From JAIQFL01 sp035295745 (GTDB lineage Bacteria; Acidobacteriota; Terriglobia; Bryobacterales; Bryobacteraceae): DNA of 64,000 nucleotides. The stretch covers positions 1-64,000 of the forward strand of contig DATGIL010000039.1 of assembly GCA_035295745.1 (NCBI GenBank), given 5' to 3'. Numbering within the stretch: the stretch's first letter is position 1; every line of letters begins with the position of its first letter. Shown here one piece after another: positions 57,919-64,000 of this stretch. The notes below the pieces were generated by a model that saw only the letters and a list, made by a program, of their open reading frames with translations, made no database searches and was not told the DNA's origin. A program made the translations under genes and the position numbers.

Positions 57919-57958
57919 GTCCCAGAGTAAAGCGAGACGGTCCCAGCAAAAGCGACAC
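57919..57958. mobile_element. Possible solo IS21-family end (relic)
   Basis: Two degenerate direct repeats of 21-bp period, gtcccagagtaaagcgagac (57919-57938) and gtcccagcaaaagcgacac (57940-57958). The pattern resembles the multiple repeats at IS21-family termini. It is immediately after palindromic copy H. No transposase gene is present. Confidence 0.35.
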
Positions 57959-57997
57959 TTTCCGCGACCGGGCAACAGGTAAAATGGGACATCTACT

Positions 57998-60900
57998 ATG
58001 TGGCTCGTAATTGCCGCCATGCGGCGGCCGGTCACCATCATCGTGGCGGTGATCGCCATTGCGCTCTGTTCCATTCTGGCGCTCGAGCGCATGCCAGTCG
58101 ACATCTTCCCGAACCTCGGCGCCCCTGCCGTCTACGTCGCCCAGCCCTATAGCGGCATGGATCCGGCGCAGATGGAGGGGTTCCTCACCTATTATTACGA
58201 GTACCATTTCCTCTACATCACCGGGATCGAGCACGTGGAGTCGCGCAGCATCCAGGGCGCCGCGCTGATGAAGCTGGTGTTTCATCCGGGCACTGATATG
58301 AGCCAGGCGATGGCCCAGGTGGTCGGATACGTGAACCGCGCGCGCTCGTTCATGCCGCCGGGAGCGGTGCCGCCCTTCATCGTGCGCTACGACGCAGGCA
58401 GCGTTCCGGTCGGGCAATTGGTCTTTTCGAGTCCGATCCGCAGTCCCAGCGAAATGCAGAATATCGCGCTCAACCAGGTACGGCCGCTGTTTGCGGTGCT
58501 GCCCGGTGTTTCGGCGCCGCCTCCTTTCGGCGGCAACCAGCGGACCATCGTGGTGCGGCTCGATCCGGAGCGCCTCAGCGCCTATCGCATCTCGCCGGAG
58601 GAAGCCATTTCGGCAGTGAACCGCGCCACGCTGGTGATGCCTTCAGGCAACGTCCGGATTGACGACCTCACACGCATCGCGTCGTCGAACGCATCGCTCG
58701 GCGGCAATTTGCAGGAACTGGGAGCGGCGCCTGTCCGCATCGGCAGCGGCCCCACCGTGTATCTGCGCGACATTGGCGTTGTCGAGAATGGCACGGACAT
58801 CGTCACCGGATATGCGCATGTGAACGGCCGGCGGACCGTCTACATTCCCGTGACCAAGCGCGCCGATGCGTCGACGCTGGATGTCATCCGCCGCGTCCGC
58901 GCCGCGATTCCGACCTTCAAGAACGCGGTTCCGGAGGATGTCGACATTCGCCTGGAGTTCGACCAGTCGGGGTTCGTGGTCAATTCGCTCAAGGGCCTGC
59001 TCAACGAGGGCACTCTGGGAGCGCTGCTCACCGGACTGATGGTCTTGCTCTTCCTGCGGGATTGGCGGAGCGCCCTCATTGTGATCACGACGATTCCGTT
59101 TGCGCTGCTGGCCGCAGTGGTGTGGCTCTGGGCGAGCGGACAGAGCATCAACATCATGACTCTGGGCGGCCTGACGCTCGCCGTGGGCGTGCTCGTTGAC
59201 GAAGCCACCGTGGAGATTGAGAACATCCACACTCACATGGATGCCGGTCTGCCGCGAGCGCGTGCCGTATTGGATGGGTGCCGCAAGACCGCCGTACCGC
59301 GCTTGCTCTCGATGCTTTGCGTTCTTTCAGTGTTCGTTCCGTCATTTTTTATGGTTGGGGTCGGACGGCAGTTGTTCGTTCCGCTATCGCTGGCGGTGGG
59401 GTTCGCGATGGTTTCCTCGTACCTGCTCTCCACCACGTTGGTGCCAGTCCTATCCACATGGCTGATGAAACCCCGAGTGGAGGGTGGCTCAGATGGCCAA
59501 TCCGGTCATCGTTTGAGCCGCACGCGCGCTCTCTACACATCTTTCCTGAGAAGATTGCTGGCGGTACGCTGGCTGGTCGCGGGCCTGTACTTTGCCGGTG
59601 CGGGAATCCTGCTCTTCCTGCTGGTCCCGCATCTTGCGCTCGAAATCTTCCCCTCCGTCGATAGCGGCGAATTTCAACTGCGACTGCGGGCTCCGACGGG
59701 AACTCGCATCGAACGAACCGAACTCATCGCGCTCAAAGCCCTCGACCTCATCCAGCAGGAAGTCGGCCCCGGCAACGTTCGCATCTCCACCGATTTTGTG
59801 GGAGTTCAACCGGCCAGCTACCCCGTGAACACCATCTACCTCTTCACGAGCGGGCCCCAGGAGGCCGTTTTGAAAGTCGCGCTGCAGCCGGGCGCCAAGC
59901 TGCGCGGTGAGGACCTCCAGGAGCGACTGCGTACCCGGCTGCCCGAAGTCTTGCCGGGAGTCGCCGTCTCCTTCGAGGCCGGCGATATCGTCAGCCAGGT
60001 AATGTCCTTCGGGTCGCCGACACCGATCGAGGTCGCGGTTCAAGGCTCCAATCTCGACACCGACCGCGCCTTCGCCGAAAAGCTGCGCGCCGAGTTGTGC
60101 AAAATTCCGTCCCTTCGCGACCTGCAATACGGGCAGCCGCTCGACTATCCCACCGTGCAGGTGGCCATTAATCGAGATCGCGCCGGGCAGTTCGGACTCT
60201 CGATGTCGAACGTGGCGAAATCGCTGATCGCGGCAACATCGTCGAGCCGGTTCATCGATCCGAACTATTGGCGCGACCCGGTGAGCGGCAACGGATTTCA
60301 GATCCAGGTGGAGATCCCGCAATCGAAGATGGCATCACTCGAGGATGTTCGCAATATCCCGGTAATGGAGGATGGCGAGCCGCGGCCGCTGCTGGGGGAC
60401 CTCGCAACGGTTGGATATGGCACCACGATGGGCGAAGTCGATCGATACAACATGCAGCGGATGGTGAGCCTGACGGCGAACATCCACGGCATTGTCTTGG
60501 GCGATGCGGCGACCCAGGTTCGTGCGGCGCTGGCTCGCGCGGGTGCTCCACCGCGCGGGGTGACCGTGACGGTGCGCGGTCAGTTGCCTCCCCTCGAAGA
60601 TACGGTCTCGGGCCTCCGGATCGGGTTGTTGCTTTCGGTCGCCGTGATCTTTCTTCTGCTCGCGGCCAACTTTCAATCGATCCGCCTGGCGCTGGCGGTG
60701 TTATGCACGGTGCCGGCGGTGGTGTGTGGTGTGGCGGTGATGCTCCGGCTCACCGGCACTACGTTGAATGTGCAGTCATTCATGGGTGCGATCATGGCAA
60801 TCGGTGTAGCCGTGGCGAACGCGATCTTGTTCGTGACGTTCGCCGAGATGCGCCGGCACGAAGGCGGAAATCCGATCGAGTCTGCGCTGCACGGAGGCGA

Positions 60901-61156
60901 GAGCCGTGTCCGCGCCATCGTGATGACAGCGGCGGCGATGATCGCAGGTATGACGCCAATGGCCTTGGGTCTGGGGGAGAGCGGACACCAGACCGCGCCT
61001 CTCGGCCGGGCCGTAATTGGAGGATTGGCCGCCGCGACGCTCTCCACGTTGTTTGTGCTGCCGTCGATTTATTCGCTGCTGGAGCGGCGCGCTCGCACGT
61101 CGTCGCCGTCATTGGATCCGGATGATCCCACGAGCAGGTACTACGATCATGCATAG
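57998..61156 (+). CDS. RND-family efflux permease
   Basis: A 1052-residue inner-membrane proton antiporter. It shows the RND layout: N-terminal helix (PVTIIVAVIAIALCSILAL), the two large periplasmic loops (VDIFPNLGAPAVYVAQPYSG; VDIRLEFDQSGFVVNSLKG before helix 2), helix 4 with LAVGVLVDEATVEIENIH (D401, E402 in place of the AcrB Asp-Asp pair), and the second half with FMGAIMAIGVAVANAILFV. It pairs with an HlyD-type adaptor and would need an outer-membrane TolC-like channel, which is not in the window. Substrates may be drugs, solvents or metals. TAAAAT at 57979-57984 may be its -10 box. Confidence 0.93.
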   Translation: MWLVIAAMRRPVTIIVAVIAIALCSILALERMPVDIFPNLGAPAVYVAQPYSGMDPAQMEGFLTYYYEYHFLYITGIEHVESRSIQGAALMKLVFHPGTDMSQAMAQVVGYVNRARSFMPPGAVPPFIVRYDAGSVPVGQLVFSSPIRSPSEMQNIALNQVRPLFAVLPGVSAPPPFGGNQRTIVVRLDPERLSAYRISPEEAISAVNRATLVMPSGNVRIDDLTRIASSNASLGGNLQELGAAPVRIGSGPTVYLRDIGVVENGTDIVTGYAHVNGRRTVYIPVTKRADASTLDVIRRVRAAIPTFKNAVPEDVDIRLEFDQSGFVVNSLKGLLNEGTLGALLTGLMVLLFLRDWRSALIVITTIPFALLAAVVWLWASGQSINIMTLGGLTLAVGVLVDEATVEIENIHTHMDAGLPRARAVLDGCRKTAVPRLLSMLCVLSVFVPSFFMVGVGRQLFVPLSLAVGFAMVSSYLLSTTLVPVLSTWLMKPRVEGGSDGQSGHRLSRTRALYTSFLRRLLAVRWLVAGLYFAGAGILLFLLVPHLALEIFPSVDSGEFQLRLRAPTGTRIERTELIALKALDLIQQEVGPGNVRISTDFVGVQPASYPVNTIYLFTSGPQEAVLKVALQPGAKLRGEDLQERLRTRLPEVLPGVAVSFEAGDIVSQVMSFGSPTPIEVAVQGSNLDTDRAFAEKLRAELCKIPSLRDLQYGQPLDYPTVQVAINRDRAGQFGLSMSNVAKSLIAATSSSRFIDPNYWRDPVSGNGFQIQVEIPQSKMASLEDVRNIPVMEDGEPRPLLGDLATVGYGTTMGEVDRYNMQRMVSLTANIHGIVLGDAATQVRAALARAGAPPRGVTVTVRGQLPPLEDTVSGLRIGLLLSVAVIFLLLAANFQSIRLALAVLCTVPAVVCGVAVMLRLTGTTLNVQSFMGAIMAIGVAVANAILFVTFAEMRRHEGGNPIESALHGGESRVRAIVMTAAAMIAGMTPMALGLGESGHQTAPLGRAVIGGLAAATLSTLFVLPSIYSLLERRARTSSPSLDPDDPTSRYYDHA

Positions 61157-62231
61157 GCTGGTTCCGGCGTTTCTCATTCCGATTTTCACGCTGTCTGCGC
61201 AACAGCCTGTCGAGCTCGTGCAGGTAGTCTCGAAACCACTCGACCGCAAGCTCTCGCTGCCGGGAGAATTCAGTCCTTATCAGGAAGTGGCCATTCACGC
61301 CAAGGTCACGGGCTTCGTGGATCGCGTGTTGGTGGATCTTGGCTCGATGGTGAAGAAGGACGATCTGCTGGCCACGCTCGACGCACCTGAAATCAAGTCG
61401 CAGCTCGCCGGCGCCCAGGCGCATGTGCAGTCGCTGGAAGCGCGCCGCAGCGAGGCGCAAGCTAAATTGATTTCCGAGGAGAGTACCTACGACCGCCTGA
61501 AAGGCGCGTCCGCCACACCCGGCGCCATTTCCGGAAATGAGTTGATCCAGGCAGAGAAATCGGTGGACGCGGCACGAGCGCAGGTGGGTGCCGCGGAGTC
61601 GTCGATCAAGGCCGCTCAGGCCGCGGTACAAGCCATCGAAGAGATGCAGAAGTACCTGACGGTCACGGCGCCCTTCGATGGTGTGATCACGCAGCGCAAC
61701 GTGCATCCCGGAGCTTTGGTAGGCCCGGGCGGCGACAAGGATCAGGGTGCGTTGTTCCGGCTGGAACAGAACTCACGGTTGCGGTTGGTAGTGGCGGTTC
61801 CCGAGGTCGATGTCTCGGGGATTTCGACGGGGGCGAGGGTCTCGTTTACGGTGCCGGCATATCCGGGGCAGACGTTCAGTGGCGTGGTCTCGCGCGTTTC
61901 CCATTCGATGGACCCCAAGACACGCGCCATGGCGGTCGAGATGGATGTTGCCAATCCCCGCGGCGAGTTGGCGCCCGGCATGTATCCGACTCTGGCGTGG
62001 CCCGTACACCGGTCGAAGCCGTCGCTGATTGTCCCCGCGTCGAGTGTGGTCACCACTACGGAGCGCACATTCGTGATTCGCGCGAATAATGGAACCGCGG
62101 AGTGGGTGAACGTCACCAGGGGTGCGGCCGCAGGCCCGGACACCATCGAAGTGATCGGCCCGCTGCAATCGGGCGATATGATCGTGAAGCGAGCCAGCGA
62201 CGAGATTCGCGAAGGTACCCGGCTGCGCTAA
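61149..62231 (+). CDS. RND periplasmic adaptor (membrane fusion protein)
   Basis: A 360-residue adaptor starting at ATG 61149, overlapping the permease stop by 8 bp; longer in-frame starts inside the permease gene are unlikely. A short signal (MHRLVPAFLIPIFTLSAQ) is followed by a lipoyl/barrel-sandwich half (HAKVTGFVDRVLVDLGSMVKKDDLL), a coiled-coil hairpin (about 85-175), the second lipoyl half (LTVTAPFDGVITQRNVHPG), a beta-barrel, and a membrane-proximal domain. No lipobox cysteine was seen. The order permease-then-adaptor is the reverse of the usual. Confidence 0.92.
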   Translation: MHRLVPAFLIPIFTLSAQQPVELVQVVSKPLDRKLSLPGEFSPYQEVAIHAKVTGFVDRVLVDLGSMVKKDDLLATLDAPEIKSQLAGAQAHVQSLEARRSEAQAKLISEESTYDRLKGASATPGAISGNELIQAEKSVDAARAQVGAAESSIKAAQAAVQAIEEMQKYLTVTAPFDGVITQRNVHPGALVGPGGDKDQGALFRLEQNSRLRLVVAVPEVDVSGISTGARVSFTVPAYPGQTFSGVVSRVSHSMDPKTRAMAVEMDVANPRGELAPGMYPTLAWPVHRSKPSLIVPASSVVTTTERTFVIRANNGTAEWVNVTRGAAAGPDTIEVIGPLQSGDMIVKRASDEIREGTRLR

Positions 62232-62281
62232 CCGGACCATGTCCCAGATTAGCTGCCGAAGTATCTACTTCAATGCACTGC

Positions 62282-63718
62282 TCACTGGCTGTCCCGGTAC
62301 GTGAGCGGAGGCTTGTGATCGGCCGGAACTCGAGAGCGATACTCAAATCCAGCACGCCGCTTTTCGAAACTGGCCCTGGCCGCCTCCACCTGTTTGGGAT
62401 CGGTAAACAGATCGACGGCCGTCAAAACCAGCGATTTCGCCGCCACCACCATGCCTTTGCGGCCAATGCTCATCCCGGCGCACGCGGCCGATTGCCAACT
62501 GTGCGCGGGAACTCCCGGCACGAAGGTCGCCGCGCCGATCGCCGCCATCGGCACCGTCCAACTGACATCGCCCGCATCGGTCGACGCCGAGCCCGTGCCT
62601 TCGCTTGGCGCCTCGACCTTCTCCTGACTGCCGAGTTGGTGACTGCGGTCGGGGAGGGTCTTGCGGATCGTCTCCGCGAATGCCTGTTCCTCTTTGGTGT
62701 AGGTCACGCCTCCCACGAGGCGCATGTTCTTGTCCACCAGCGCGGCGAGAGCGTCATTGGGAAGCGTGTTGTAGGCACTGTCGATGAATTCCATTTCCAT
62801 GCGCGTCTCGCTCGCCAATGCGCCGGCTTGCGCGCATTTGAGGATGCGCTCCCAAATGCCGTCCAGCGTCGGCATGCTGGGATGCCGGGCATACAGAAAC
62901 ATCTCCGAATAGTCCGGCACGATGTTCGGCGCCGATCCGCCATTCGTGATGATGTAGTGGATTCGGGTGGTTTCCGGCACGTGCTCGCGCAGGAACTCGA
63001 TGGAGTTGCCCATGATCATCAATCCGTCGAGCGCCGAGCGGCCCGCATCCGGCGCGGCGGCGGCGTGGGCGGGCTTGCCATAGAAACGGAACTTCGCGGA
63101 GATGATGGCGAGCGAACTCTTCAGCGATCCGCCGTTTTGGTCGGAGGGATGCCAGCTCAGCACCGTGTCCACGTCTTTGAACGCTCCGGCGCGAATCATG
63201 TAGAGCTTGCCGCCGCCTCCTTCTTCGGCCGGTGTGCCGTAGAAGCGGATGGTCCCGGGAATCTTCTTCTCGTCCATCCACTCTTTGATGGTCACTGCCG
63301 CAAACAGCGACGCGGCGCCCAGCAGGTTGTGGCCGCATCCATGGCCGGGTCCGCCAGTCACAATCGGCTTCCGCTCCGGGACATCTTCCTGTGACAGGCC
63401 GGGCAGGGCATCGTATTCGCCCATAATGCCGATTACCGGCTTGCCCTGGCCCCACGTAGCAGTGAATGCCGTCGGGATGCCCGCGATATTCTCTTCGAGC
63501 CGGAAGCCCGCGGCGCGGAGCTCAGACTTCAGCAGGTCGGCGCTCTTCTTTTCCTTGTAGCCGACCTCGGCGTACTCCCAGATCTTGCGCGAAACGTCGC
63601 CGTAGTGCGCCGCACGCGTTTCCATCTTCTGCAGGAGCGCGCTTTTGTCATCGGCGCGCATCGCCCCAGCTGCCAGAACAAGCATGCCCAGGGTCCGAAC
63701 CACTCGCAGGTTACGCAT
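62282..63718 (-). CDS. Secreted M20-family amidohydrolase (AbgB-like)
   Basis: A 478-residue protein with a Sec signal (MRNLRVVRTLGMLVLAAGAMRA). The M20 dizinc site is visible: GEYDALPGL, GHGCGHNLLG with Cys and His ligands, YGTPAEEGGGGK with the catalytic acids, and a dimerisation domain (about 190-300, RFYGKPAHAAAAPDAGRSALDG). The C-terminus follows the AbgB pattern (DAGDVSWTVPMAA). It likely cleaves an N-acyl or p-aminobenzoyl amino acid. A TATCCT hexamer lies 9 nt before the ATG. Confidence 0.9.
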   Translation of the reverse strand: MRNLRVVRTLGMLVLAAGAMRADDKSALLQKMETRAAHYGDVSRKIWEYAEVGYKEKKSADLLKSELRAAGFRLEENIAGIPTAFTATWGQGKPVIGIMGEYDALPGLSQEDVPERKPIVTGGPGHGCGHNLLGAASLFAAVTIKEWMDEKKIPGTIRFYGTPAEEGGGGKLYMIRAGAFKDVDTVLSWHPSDQNGGSLKSSLAIISAKFRFYGKPAHAAAAPDAGRSALDGLMIMGNSIEFLREHVPETTRIHYIITNGGSAPNIVPDYSEMFLYARHPSMPTLDGIWERILKCAQAGALASETRMEMEFIDSAYNTLPNDALAALVDKNMRLVGGVTYTKEEQAFAETIRKTLPDRSHQLGSQEKVEAPSEGTGSASTDAGDVSWTVPMAAIGAATFVPGVPAHSWQSAACAGMSIGRKGMVVAAKSLVLTAVDLFTDPKQVEAARASFEKRRAGFEYRSRVPADHKPPLTYRDSQ

Positions 63719-63727
63719 ATAAGGTAG

Positions 63728-63733
63728 AGGATA
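63728..63733 (-). promoter_or_regulatory. -10-like TATCCT, near-leaderless start of the M20 gene
   Basis: Minus-strand TATCCT followed by 9 nt (ctaccttat) and the ATG at 63718. No Shine-Dalgarno. Confidence 0.35.
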
Positions 63734-63765
63734 GCCTGCCCGCGCGGTGTGCGGTGGTCCGAATA

Positions 63766-63771
63766 TATAGT
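63766..63771 (+). promoter_or_regulatory. -10-like TATAGT, probable leaderless start of the last gene
   Basis: TATAGT followed by gtatgt (6 nt) and ATG at 63778. No Shine-Dalgarno. An alternative ATG at 63774 opens a different frame without a signal peptide. Confidence 0.35.
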
Positions 63772-63777
63772 GTATGT

Positions 63778-64000
63778 ATGCGATGGTTGTGCGGAGTCTG
63801 GATCCTGGGGGCGGCGATGCTCACGGGCGCCGAGAGCGTACACACCGTCGTTGCCACTGTGGACCTGGTCCGGGGACAGCTTGGCGAACACAAGAAAGAC
63901 GGCCAGATCGCCAGTTCCTTACACAAATGGAAGCTTTGCGAGAGCCTCGACGAGCATACTGTTGAGGAACTTCAAAGCCTGGGCGCCGGACCCAAGACCA
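63778..64000 (+). CDS. Secreted protein of unknown function (partial, cut by window end)
   Basis: The frame from ATG 63778 is open to the window edge (74 codons visible). It begins with a good Sec signal (MRWLCGVWILGAAMLTGAES) followed by VHTVVATVDLVRGQLGEHKK and an acidic/hydrophobic stretch (KLCESLDEHTVEELQSLGAG). The signal peptide makes this frame much more likely than the overlapping one from 63774. No family was recognised from this fragment. Confidence 0.65.
   Translation, partial: MRWLCGVWILGAAMLTGAESVHTVVATVDLVRGQLGEHKKDGQIASSLHKWKLCESLDEHTVEELQSLGAGPKT

Noticed and set aside
1..64000. tRNA, rRNA or other structured RNA genes
   Set aside because: Reading the spacers on both strands showed no cloverleaf or rRNA-like sequence; a covariance search was not possible and would be decisive.

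Overview
The window is about 62% GC by eye and reads like a chromosomal segment of a soil acidobacterium of the Solibacter/Bryobacter type. The grounds are gene content: two Oar-like TonB-dependent receptors with an N-terminal carboxypeptidase-regulatory domain, a MacB-type ADOP permease, a coupled DUF1592/DUF1552 pair, a PQQ dehydrogenase fused to cytochrome c domains, many Tat-exported enzymes, and SelA-like, MmgE/PrpD and amidohydrolase paralogues. No rRNA, tRNA, CRISPR array, intact transposon or prophage was seen. The taxonomic call is inference from gene families.

Layout. 0-3.3 kb: hisS-aspS operon (minus strand) ending in a dispersed repeat array. 4.1-7.9 kb: TonB receptor 1 with a good sigma70-like promoter. 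8-11 kb: a Ser/Thr kinase fused to the sensor half of a STAND protein and 14 WD40 blades. 11-24 kb: mostly exported metabolic enzymes (SelA-like PLP protein, PQQ dehydrogenase, sugar isomerase, DUF2264, MmgE/PrpD, aldo/keto reductase, KdgD, NHL propeller) plus an orphan type VI secretion gene, tssK. 25-29 kb: a soluble hybrid histidine kinase and an ankyrin-like protein. 29-38 kb: amidohydrolase, TonB receptor 2, alpha/beta hydrolase and cupin. 38-49 kb: ADOP permease, PIG-L deacetylase fusion, family 2 glycosyltransferase, M28 peptidase, PH-domain/SDR pair and a secreted DUF4412-like protein. 49-52 kb: thrS-PilZ. 52-57 kb: nucleoside hydrolase-like protein and DUF1552/DUF1592. 57-64 kb: lectin-like protein, RND efflux permease plus adaptor, M20 amidohydrolase, and a secreted protein cut by the window end.

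The gene set suggests a scavenging heterotroph: TonB receptors import polymers or oligomers, secreted hydrolases and oxidoreductases process sugars, uronic/aldaric acids, peptides and nucleosides in the periplasm, and c-type cytochrome proteins drain electrons.

The most unusual features are non-coding or architectural. (1) Eight copies of a two-hairpin palindromic element lie almost all just 3' of genes, and the first stem shows compensatory base changes. (2) Four tandem repeat arrays share a core (ggctcgcaacgagccacgac) and each starts within about 50 bp of a stop codon. (3) The kinase gene appears to replace the NTPase of a STAND protein while keeping its winged helix, helical segment and WD40 sensor. 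(4) tssK is isolated. (5) Several start codons sit 6-14 nt after a TATACT-like hexamer without a Shine-Dalgarno sequence, suggesting leaderless transcripts.
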